Assembly: GCA_018920255.1 (NCBI GenBank)
Contig: JAHLMR010000015.1
Span: 1-10,942 of the forward strand
Length of the DNA stretch: 10,942 nucleotides
Direction: 5' to 3'
From: Candidatus Aenigmatarchaeota archaeon
Lineage (GTDB): Archaea; Aenigmatarchaeota; Aenigmatarchaeia; Aenigmatarchaeales; JAHLMR01
Shown here: positions 1-6,017 of the stretch, piece by piece
Layout of the letters: every line of letters starts with the position of its first letter
How positions within the stretch are numbered: position 1 is the stretch's first letter
Translations under genes and position numbers: made by a program
Notes under the pieces: model-generated
What the model was told of the DNA's origin: nothing
Seen by the model: only the letters and a program-made list of their open reading frames with translations
The model's database searches: none

Positions 1-210
1 TACTATTCTGCAACATCTCAAGGATTATCAATATATTCAATATCAGGACAAGTTAAAACAATAACAGCTCCAAGTGAAGAAAAGCCAACAGCTCCAACTG
101 AAGAAAAACCAGCAGAAAAACCTGCAGATTATACATGGATTATAATAATTGGAGTTATAATTGTAATAGCAGTAATAGCTTATTTTTTCATTTCAAAAAA
201 GAAGAAATAA
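1..210 (+). CDS. C-terminal end of a membrane-anchored surface protein (PGF-pre-PGF-like tail), partial
   Basis: The frame is open from base 1 to TAA at 208-210, giving the last 69 residues of a protein whose start lies outside the window. It begins YYSATSQGLSIYSISG, which resembles the end of the archaeal PGF-pre-PGF domain (aromatic residues, then T-x-G-hydrophobic-S, then an I-x-G end). A linker follows with PTAPTEEKPAEKPA, rich in Pro, Glu and Lys and containing two copies of a (T)APSEEKP/TAPTEEKP unit. Next come a hydrophobic helix of about 21 residues (TWIIIIGVIIVIAVIAYFFI) and a final SKKKK. This order, extracellular domain, spacer, transmembrane helix, positive cytoplasmic tail, is a typical C-terminal anchor. 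The protein should therefore sit in the cytoplasmic membrane facing outward. The domain assignment rests on a short stretch and is tentative; the membrane anchor is clear. The ligand or role of the missing N-terminal part cannot be seen. Confidence 0.8.
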   Translation, partial: YYSATSQGLSIYSISGQVKTITAPSEEKPTAPTEEKPAEKPADYTWIIIIGVIIVIAVIAYFFISKKKK

Positions 211-214
211 AAAC

Positions 215-222
215 TTTTTAAA
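215..222 (+). promoter_or_regulatory. TATA-like box for RNase P RNA
   Basis: TTTTTAAA lies 27-34 bases upstream of base 249, where the terminal P1 helix of the RNase P RNA begins. That is about the expected distance for an archaeal TATA box. The region is AT-rich throughout, so the match is suggestive only. Confidence 0.35.
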
Positions 223-225
223 CTT

Positions 226-244
226 TGATTTTTATTTTTATTTT
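226..244 (+). terminator. T-rich tract after the upstream surface-protein gene
   Basis: A run of T broken by single purines begins 16 bases after the TAA at 208-210. Archaeal RNA polymerase commonly terminates at such oligo-T tracts without a hairpin, so this could end the upstream transcript. It lies between the TATA-like box and the 5' end of the RNase P RNA, so it may simply be AT-rich promoter spacer. Confidence 0.35.
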
Positions 245-248
245 AAAA

Positions 249-524
249 GTGAGCTGGCTTGCATCTACCGGGTGCTTAGCACCTGAGGAAGTTCCGTCCA
301 CCATCAGCAACCTTTATAGGTTGCCGCATTTAAATGCAGAGATGCATTTAAATGACTTCGAGCATAGGCAAAGTGTCTATGCAGAAGTAAGGGTGCAAGG
401 CCAAGCAGCGTTAATGATGAAAGAGACGCGGGTAGGCTGCTTAGACAGATGATGCAATGCATTTCAGATGAAGAATTTAAAAATTCTGATATGCATTACA
501 AAAGACGGGCTATAGCCAGCACAC
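249..524 (+). ncRNA. rnpB: RNase P RNA (archaeal)
   Basis: This is the RNA subunit of RNase P, which removes 5' leaders from pre-tRNAs. The conserved core appears in the correct pseudoknotted order. P1 pairs 249-259 with 514-524 (one mismatch). P2 pairs TGCAT 260-264 with ATGCA 491-495. P3 is the hairpin GGTGC/GCACC at 271-283. The CR I block GAGGAAGTTCCGTCCA (285-300) pairs through CCGTC 294-298 with GACGG 504-508 of CR V (P4). GCAAGGCC (395-402) and GGGTAGGCTGC (430-440) match the P15/P16 region, including the GGT that contacts the tRNA CCA end. CAGATGAA (465-472) matches CR IV. The specificity domain (about 303-391) consists of three hairpins: 307-324, 327-354 (12 bp, GAGA tetraloop) and 355-388. 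CR II and CR III were not recognised. About 276 nt, short but within the archaeal range as I recall it. An open frame through it is not credited. Confidence 0.93.
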
Positions 525-540
525 TTTATTATAAATAAAG
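524..540 (+). terminator. Weak inverted repeat at the RNase P RNA 3' end
   Basis: CTTTAT (524-529) and ATAAAG (535-540) can pair across a 5-base loop, immediately after the P1 3' strand, and are followed by TTTAAAAATT. It might mark the 3' end or a processing site of the RNA. The stem is short and AT-rich, so it could be chance. Confidence 0.25.
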
Positions 541-550
541 TTTAAAAATT
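541..550 (+). promoter_or_regulatory. TATA-like box upstream of lysS
   Basis: TTTAAAAATT is centred about 26 bases before the ATG at 572. With no Shine-Dalgarno-like sequence before that ATG, this spacing fits a leaderless archaeal transcript starting at or near the start codon. Evidence is positional only. Confidence 0.35.
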
Positions 551-571
551 ATACTATTATAATTATTTCTT

Positions 572-2029
572 ATGAATAATAATTTGAAATACCCAGAAAT
601 AATAGAAAAAATAAAAAAATTAGGTTTTGAACCTTATGGAAGAAAATTTGAAAGAAATACAACTATTTTAGAAATTCAAGATAAATATAAAAATTTAAAT
701 CCTGGAGAAAAAATTGAAAATGTAAATGTTAAAATTGCTGGAAGAATAAGATCAGTTAGAGAACATGGAAAGCTTATTTTTATGGATTTAGAGGATTTTT
801 CTGGTAGAATTCAATTATATATAGAGCAATCTAAATTAGAAGAAAAAATAAAAGAACTTATAAAATTATTATGGACTGGAGATATAATAGGTGTAGAAGG
901 ACATATATTAAAATCAAAAAGAGGAGAATTAAGTGTATATGTTAAAAATTTGGAAATTCTTTCAAAAGCATTATCTCAAATACCAAAAGAATGGTTTGGA
1001 TTAAAAGACCCGGAAGTAAGATATAGACAAAGATATTTGGATATATTATTAAACCAAGAATTAAAAGATATGATTATTAAAAAAGGAATTTTTTGGAATT
1101 CTATGCGAGAATTTTTAATTTCAAAAGGATTTATAGAGGTTGAAACTCCTATTCTTGAAAATACAACAGGTGGAGCAGATGCAAAACCATTTATAACTCA
1201 TCATAATGCATTAGATATAGATGTTTATTTAAGAATTTCAACAGGAGAACTTTGGCAAAAAAGATTACTTATTGCTGGCTTTGAAAAAATTTTTGAAATA
1301 GGAAGAATTTTTAGAAATGAAGGAATCGATCCTGAACATGCACAAGATTATACACAAATGGAATTTTATTGGGCATATGCTGATTATGAAATGGCAATGA
1401 AGTTAGTTGAAGAACTTTATAAATATGTTGCAATGAAAACCTTTGGAACATTAAAATTTAAAATAAAAGAATTTGATATCGATTTAGGAAAAAAATGGGA
1501 AATTTATGATTATACAGAACAAATTAAAAAATATACAGGAATAGATATTAATAATACAGATCTAAAGGAATGCTTGAAAAAATTAGACGATTTAGGAGTT
1601 AAATATGATAAAAAAATTATTAATTTAGAAAGAGCTGTTGATAATTTATGGAAATATTGTAGAAAAAAAATTTCTGGTCCAGGATTTTTAATAAATCATC
1701 CTGTTTTAGTCTCACCATTAGCAAAAAGAAAAAAAGATAATCCAAATTTAACTGAAAGATTTCAAGTAATAATTGCTGGAAGTGAAGTTGGAAATGGTTA
1801 TTCTGAATTAAATGATCCTATAGATCAAGAATTTAGATTTATTCAACAACAAAAATTAAGAGAGGCAGGAGATGAAGAAGCTCAAATGTTTGATAAGGAT
1901 TTTGTAGAAGCATTAAAATATGGTATGCCACCTGCAGCAGGGTTTGGAGTTTCAGAAAGATTATTTTCATTTTTAATGAATAAATCTATAAGAGAATGTA
2001 CAATCTTTCCTTTATTAAAACCAAAATAA
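572..2029 (+). CDS. lysS: Lysyl-tRNA synthetase, class II
   Basis: This cytoplasmic enzyme charges tRNA-Lys with lysine using ATP. The 485-residue protein has the class II LysRS layout. An OB-fold anticodon-binding domain spans about residues 50-130 (VKIAGRIRSVREHGKLIFMD, then GDIIGVEG). The catalytic domain follows: motif 1 around 186-194 (GFIEVETPIL), motif 2 around 241-267 (FEIGRIFRNEGIDPEHAQDY, arginine 247, then MEFYWAYADY), a GSEVGNGYSELNDP block at 403-416, and motif 3 at 454-465 (AAGFGVSERLF) before SIRECTIFPLLKPK at the end. Length is near the bacterial norm. By alignment from memory with E. coli LysRS, motif 3 is one residue shorter before its ER pair. Most euryarchaea use the unrelated class I enzyme, so class II is informative about lineage. 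ATG 572 is the first start; no ribosome site precedes it, suggesting a leaderless mRNA. alaS follows 36 bases downstream. Confidence 0.96.
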   Translation: MNNNLKYPEIIEKIKKLGFEPYGRKFERNTTILEIQDKYKNLNPGEKIENVNVKIAGRIRSVREHGKLIFMDLEDFSGRIQLYIEQSKLEEKIKELIKLLWTGDIIGVEGHILKSKRGELSVYVKNLEILSKALSQIPKEWFGLKDPEVRYRQRYLDILLNQELKDMIIKKGIFWNSMREFLISKGFIEVETPILENTTGGADAKPFITHHNALDIDVYLRISTGELWQKRLLIAGFEKIFEIGRIFRNEGIDPEHAQDYTQMEFYWAYADYEMAMKLVEELYKYVAMKTFGTLKFKIKEFDIDLGKKWEIYDYTEQIKKYTGIDINNTDLKECLKKLDDLGVKYDKKIINLERAVDNLWKYCRKKISGPGFLINHPVLVSPLAKRKKDNPNLTERFQVIIAGSEVGNGYSELNDPIDQEFRFIQQQKLREAGDEEAQMFDKDFVEALKYGMPPAAGFGVSERLFSFLMNKSIRECTIFPLLKPK

Positions 2030-2031
2030 AA

Positions 2032-2041
2032 TTTTATTAAA
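2032..2041 (+). promoter_or_regulatory. TATA-like box in the lysS-alaS gap
   Basis: TTTTATTAAA lies 25-34 bases upstream of the ATG at 2066, the right place for a leaderless start there and too close for the GTG at 2057. It therefore supports the ATG as the alaS start, and a promoter separate from lysS. Confidence 0.3.
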
Positions 2042-2065
2042 GAAATTAATCAAAAAGTGAAATTT

Positions 2066-4654
2066 ATGAAAAATATTAAAGAAATTTTAAAAAAGAGTGC
2101 TGATTTAGAACCAGAAAAATATTATCCTGTAGAAAAATTAAAGGAAAATGGATTTATAAGAAATAAATGCAAAAGTTGCGGCTGTTATTTTTGGAGTTTA
2201 GAAAATTCTGATGTTTGTGGAGAGCCAGAATGTTCTGGCGGATATACTTTTATAAGAAATCCTGTTGGAAAAAAAATGAGTTATATAGACGGATGGATAA
2301 AATTTAAAGAGCATATGGAAAAAAGAGGTTATACTCCAATTAAAAGATATCCTGTTGCTGCAAGATGGAGAGATGATACTGATTTTGTACAAGCTTCAAT
2401 TTATGATTTTCAGCCTTGGGTTGTAACAGGAGAAATTGAACCACCCGCTAACCCTTTAATTATTCCTCAAATTTGCTTAAGATTTAATTCAATAGAAAAC
2501 GTAGGAATAACAGGAAGACATAAAACTGGATTTGTAATGATTGGGCAACATGCTTTTCAACCAAGTGAAAAATATGATCAAGAAAAATATTTTGAAGATA
2601 TTCTTTCTTGGATAAAAGTATGTGGAATTCCATTTAAAGAATTAAAAATTCATGAAAAACAATGGGCAGGAGGAGGAAATGCTGGTCCTTGTATGGAATT
2701 TTTTGTAAGAGGAAATGAGTTATTAAATCAAGTATATATGTTTTATAAAGTTTACGAAGAACGTTTGGAACCGTTAAAATTAAAAGTTTTGGATATGGGA
2801 ATGGGACAAGATAGAATTCCATGGTTAACTCAAGGTTGTCCAACAATTTATGAAGTTTCTTGGCCTAAAGTAAGACAAGAACTTTTCAAAAGAACAGGAT
2901 TAAAAGAATCAGAAAACTATGAAAGATTTATACCACATGGAAGTATTTTAGATGTTGATTCTGAAATTGATTTAGAAAATGCATGGAATAAAATTGCATT
3001 AAAACTTGGCATAGAAAAAAATGTTTTGCAAAAAGAAATTTTTCCAATTGCACATTTATATTCTGTTGGAGATCATGTTCAAGCATTATTAATCGCTATA
3101 TCTGATGGTGTACTTCCATCTAATTCTGGTGGTGGTTACAATTTAAGAGTTCTTTTAAGAAGAGCTCTAACTTTTATTAAAAAATATGGATGGGATTTAA
3201 AATTAGAAGAAATTGCTGAGTGGCATGCAAAAGAAATGAAGAAGCAATATCCCGAACTTTTGGAAAATTTAGAAGAAGTTAAAGAAGTTTTAGAATTTGA
3301 AGAAAAAAAATATTTTGAAAGTATGAAAACTATGAAAAGAATTATAGAAAAATTTTCTAATAAAGAAATTACAAAGGAAGATATGGTTTTACTTTATACT
3401 TCCTATGGTATTACTCCAGAACTTTTAAAAGAATCCAATCCAAAAATAGAAATTCCAAAAGATTTTTATAGTAAAATTTCTGAAAAAGAAAAAGTTGAAA
3501 AAAGTAAAGAAAAAGAATTTGAAATAGATATAACTGGATTACCTGAAACTAAAAAGTTATATTATTCAGATCTTAAAGAATGTGATGCAACTGTAGTAAA
3601 ATCTTTTTTAATGGACGGAAAACATTTTATTATACTTGATCAAACAATATTTTATCCAGAAAGTGGTGGTCAAGATTCTGATTTTGGATTTATAAATGGA
3701 AAGAGAATGTTATATGCTAAAAAAATTGGAAGAATAATAAGTCATGAAGTTGAAGGAGAATTTAAAGAAGGAGAAAAAGTACATTGTATTTTAGATTTTG
3801 AAAGAAGAAAACAACTTTCAATCCATCACACTGCAACGCATATTTTAAATGCTTCTGCTAGAATGGTTTTAGGAAATCATATTTGGCAAGCAGGGGCTGA
3901 AAAAAAAGTAAATAAATCACATTTGGATATTACACACTATGAAAATTTAACCCCAGAACAAATTGAAAAGATAGAAAGAAAAGCAAATGAAATTATAGAA
4001 AAAGATATTCCTATTTTAATACATGAATTTCCTAGAAATATTGCTGAACAAAAATATGGATTTAGAATATATCAAGGTGGAGCAATTCCAGAAAAAATAT
4101 TAAGAATTATAGAAATCCCAGGAATAGATGCTGAGGCTTGTGGTGGTACTCACCTAAAAAGAACTTCTGAAGTTGAAAAAATAAAAATAATAAAAAGTAC
4201 AAAAATTCAAGATGGTCAAATAAGATTGGAATTTGTAGCAGGTAATAAACTTATAGAAAAAACTTTAGAGGAATTAAATAAAAGAATTGAAATGGAAAAA
4301 CATATTGCTGAAGAAAAGAAGGCTGCATGGGAAAAACAAAAAGAAATAATAAAAAGAGCAAGAGAAGAATCTGAAAAATATGAACCAAATAAAATATTAT
4401 TTTTATCTGGAAAAACAATGAATGAAATTCAAGAGATTGGAAGAAAACTTGTTTCAAGAGATAAAACTGCTTATTCAATTTTAGTTTCTGAAAATATAGT
4501 ATTTGGAATATTAGGAGAAGATTTTTCTGGAAACCAACAAGAAATTGAAAATAAAATAATTGATATTGCAAGAAAAATGGGAGGATCTGTAGGAAGAAAA
4601 AATCGTGAATGGAAAGGTGGCGGACCTAAAAAAATTAGTGAAAGTGATTTATAA
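2066..4654 (+). CDS. alaS: Alanyl-tRNA synthetase, archaeal type
   Basis: This enzyme attaches alanine to tRNA-Ala and hydrolyses mischarged tRNA. From ATG 2066 the protein has 862 residues. The N-terminus carries the archaeal-type cysteine cluster KCKSCGCYFW...CGEPEC (C35, C38, C51, C56), likely a zinc ribbon. The class II catalytic core follows: RYPVAARWRDDTDFVQASIY, then PQICLRFNSIENVGITGRH (motif 2 region), the glycine-rich WAGGGNAGPCMEFF, and motif 3 GMGQDRIPWL at about 245-254. The editing domain has both zinc motifs, H588-x3-H592 (HHTATH) and C692-GGT-H696. A charged, coiled-coil-like segment (about 725-775) and the usual glycine-rich end (WKGGGPKK) follow. GTG 2057 is in frame and adds three residues; ATG is preferred because of the TATA-like box position. 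The gene follows lysS and converges on RuBisCO, with 5 bases between the stop codons. It appears intact. Confidence 0.96.
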   Translation: MKNIKEILKKSADLEPEKYYPVEKLKENGFIRNKCKSCGCYFWSLENSDVCGEPECSGGYTFIRNPVGKKMSYIDGWIKFKEHMEKRGYTPIKRYPVAARWRDDTDFVQASIYDFQPWVVTGEIEPPANPLIIPQICLRFNSIENVGITGRHKTGFVMIGQHAFQPSEKYDQEKYFEDILSWIKVCGIPFKELKIHEKQWAGGGNAGPCMEFFVRGNELLNQVYMFYKVYEERLEPLKLKVLDMGMGQDRIPWLTQGCPTIYEVSWPKVRQELFKRTGLKESENYERFIPHGSILDVDSEIDLENAWNKIALKLGIEKNVLQKEIFPIAHLYSVGDHVQALLIAISDGVLPSNSGGGYNLRVLLRRALTFIKKYGWDLKLEEIAEWHAKEMKKQYPELLENLEEVKEVLEFEEKKYFESMKTMKRIIEKFSNKEITKEDMVLLYTSYGITPELLKESNPKIEIPKDFYSKISEKEKVEKSKEKEFEIDITGLPETKKLYYSDLKECDATVVKSFLMDGKHFIILDQTIFYPESGGQDSDFGFINGKRMLYAKKIGRIISHEVEGEFKEGEKVHCILDFERRKQLSIHHTATHILNASARMVLGNHIWQAGAEKKVNKSHLDITHYENLTPEQIEKIERKANEIIEKDIPILIHEFPRNIAEQKYGFRIYQGGAIPEKILRIIEIPGIDAEACGGTHLKRTSEVEKIKIIKSTKIQDGQIRLEFVAGNKLIEKTLEELNKRIEMEKHIAEEKKAAWEKQKEIIKRAREESEKYEPNKILFLSGKTMNEIQEIGRKLVSRDKTAYSILVSENIVFGILGEDFSGNQQEIENKIIDIARKMGGSVGRKNREWKGGGPKKISESDL

Positions 4655-4659
4655 ACTAC

Positions 4660-5934
4660 TTAACCCCATTTTTCAATAGCAGCTTTTAATTCTTTATGCG
4701 TTTTTGCATATTCTTTCAATTCAATTCCTTGTATTGTTGCTTCAATTGCTTGTCTCATTGCTTTTGCACCAACTAAAGTTCCGCCCGGATGACCATGAAT
4801 ACCAGCACCAGCTTGAATGATAATATCTTTTCCAAGCATCTTTATTAATTCTGGAACATGTAATGGATGCAAACCACCTGAACAAACAGCAAAAACAGGT
4901 TTTATTTTTCCCCATTCTTCAGCAAGTATATGACCATGCGGTTTAATTATTGATTTTTCAATTTCTTCTCCTAGTGAAATTATTTCTTCTTTTGATCCTT
5001 CCATTTTACCAACAGCTGTTCCAATATGAAGTTGATCTATTCCTATTAATCTACATGCATCTGCAATAACATGCATACTTATTCCGTGTCTTTTATTTCT
5101 TGTAAATGCTGCATGCATTGCACGATGTCCATGTAAAATAAGTTTTAAATTTTCATTTTCTTCTCGAACAGTTTGCAATCCTGACCAACCAACAGTTATT
5201 ACATCAATCATTACTGCTTCTCCACCAATTTCTTTAACAAAATTCATACGTTTTATCATTTCTTTTGTTTCTGCAGTAATATTTGGAAGGTATATTTTCT
5301 TTTCACCTGTTTCTTTTTCAGCCTTCCATTTTAATTTTAAAGTTTCTCTTACTCTTTTTTCAAATTTATTAAATGTTTGTGAAGTTAAGTTTTCATCATC
5401 TTTAACAATATCAATGCCACCAATCCATGCTGTGTATGCAACTTTTGCATGTTCTTTATGATTTAATCCTATTTTAGGCTTTATTATTGTTCCACAAAGC
5501 GGCCTATCTTTTACTCTTGTTATTCTTCTAACTCCAGGTATTCCAAATAAAGGTCCTTTAAAAGATTTCATTATTTTTTCAGGCCAATGAACATCTTCAA
5601 TTCTTAAATTTTTTATTTCTTTCATACCAAAAATATTTCCACAAATTGAAGAAAATATTTGAGCCATATTTCCAGATTCAAAAAGTTCAATTGGATACGC
5701 AATTTTTATCCAATTACCACTTATTTCAAAAACTTTTGCACTCATTTTCCATATTTCTGGTTTTGTTGTTTTAACTTCTGTCCAAGAGCCAACAGAAGAT
5801 TCAGCAGCAACTGCACCAGCAGCTTCTTTAAAATCAATATTATTTGCAGGTTCTAAATAGGCAGAAACAATTAAATCAGAGTATTTTGGTTTATATTTTA
5901 AGTTAACATATTTTAAATATGTAGGATTTACCAT
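4660..5934 (-). CDS. rbcL: RuBisCO large chain, archaeal form III-type
   Basis: Ribulose-1,5-bisphosphate carboxylase adds CO2 to RuBP, giving two 3-phosphoglycerates; in archaea the form III enzyme mostly serves AMP/nucleoside salvage. The 424-residue length fits form III. Catalytic residues (spinach numbers in brackets) are E45 (E60), N100 (N123) in GNIFGMK, K152 and K154 (K175, K177) in GTIIKPKIGL, carbamylated K178 with D180 and E181 (K201, D203, E204) in IVKDDEN, H270 and R271 (H294, R295) in HGHRAMHAA, H303 (H327), loop-6 K310 (K334) in HIGTAVGKMEG, and S352 (S379). It should therefore be a true RuBisCO, not a RuBisCO-like protein. Oddities are A377 where G404 is expected (QAGAGIHGHPGG) and S50 for T65. 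No small-subunit, AMP phosphorylase or ribose-1,5-bisphosphate isomerase gene is in the window. The start is fixed by AGGTGAT three bases before ATG. Confidence 0.96.
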   Translation of the reverse strand: MVNPTYLKYVNLKYKPKYSDLIVSAYLEPANNIDFKEAAGAVAAESSVGSWTEVKTTKPEIWKMSAKVFEISGNWIKIAYPIELFESGNMAQIFSSICGNIFGMKEIKNLRIEDVHWPEKIMKSFKGPLFGIPGVRRITRVKDRPLCGTIIKPKIGLNHKEHAKVAYTAWIGGIDIVKDDENLTSQTFNKFEKRVRETLKLKWKAEKETGEKKIYLPNITAETKEMIKRMNFVKEIGGEAVMIDVITVGWSGLQTVREENENLKLILHGHRAMHAAFTRNKRHGISMHVIADACRLIGIDQLHIGTAVGKMEGSKEEIISLGEEIEKSIIKPHGHILAEEWGKIKPVFAVCSGGLHPLHVPELIKMLGKDIIIQAGAGIHGHPGGTLVGAKAMRQAIEATIQGIELKEYAKTHKELKAAIEKWG

Positions 5935-5937
5935 AAA

Positions 5938-5944
5938 ATCACCT
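5938..5944 (-). promoter_or_regulatory. Ribosome binding site of RuBisCO gene
   Basis: On the - strand AGGTGAT precedes the ATG by three bases. It matches the complement of the archaeal 16S rRNA 3' end over seven bases and fixes the start. Most other genes here lack such a site, so the RuBisCO mRNA probably has a short leader. Confidence 0.7.
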
Positions 5945-5958
5945 ATTTATAAATTATA

Positions 5959-5978
5959 AAATCTTTTTTTAAAGATTT
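5959..5978. promoter_or_regulatory. 8-bp inverted repeat in the RuBisCO/SWIM divergent promoter region
   Basis: AAATCTTT (5959-5966) and AAAGATTT (5971-5978) form a perfect inverted repeat with four T between them. It sits 25 bases upstream of the RuBisCO ATG and 40 bases before the ATG of the 6018 gene. On the - strand its centre (CTTTAAAAAA) could be the RuBisCO TATA box, with transcription starting just before the ribosome site. A dimeric regulator binding here could control one or both genes. In such AT-rich sequence it may be chance. Confidence 0.35.
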
Positions 5979-5980
5979 AA

Positions 5981-5994
5981 TTTATATTTAAATT
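5981..5994 (+). promoter_or_regulatory. TATA-like box for the SWIM-protein gene
   Basis: TTTATATTTAAATT ends 23 bases before the ATG at 6018, close to the archaeal TTTATATA consensus and at a distance fitting a leaderless transcript. No ribosome binding sequence precedes that ATG, which agrees with this reading. Confidence 0.45.
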
Positions 5995-6017
5995 CTTTTT
6001 TATTTAATTAATATTTT

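Noticed and set aside
225-452. 75-codon open frame on the + strand
   Set aside because: It lies across the RNase P RNA gene, whose conserved blocks and pairings explain the sequence. Its composition is unlike the neighbouring proteins.
2057-2065. GTG start for alaS three codons upstream
   Set aside because: It remains possible, but the TATA-like box at 2032-2041 is better placed for ATG 2066, and ATG is the start at the other genes.
4251-4571. 106-codon open frame on the - strand
   Set aside because: It is antisense to the alaS C-terminal region and translates to a low-complexity Phe/Leu-rich string caused by the A-rich sense strand.
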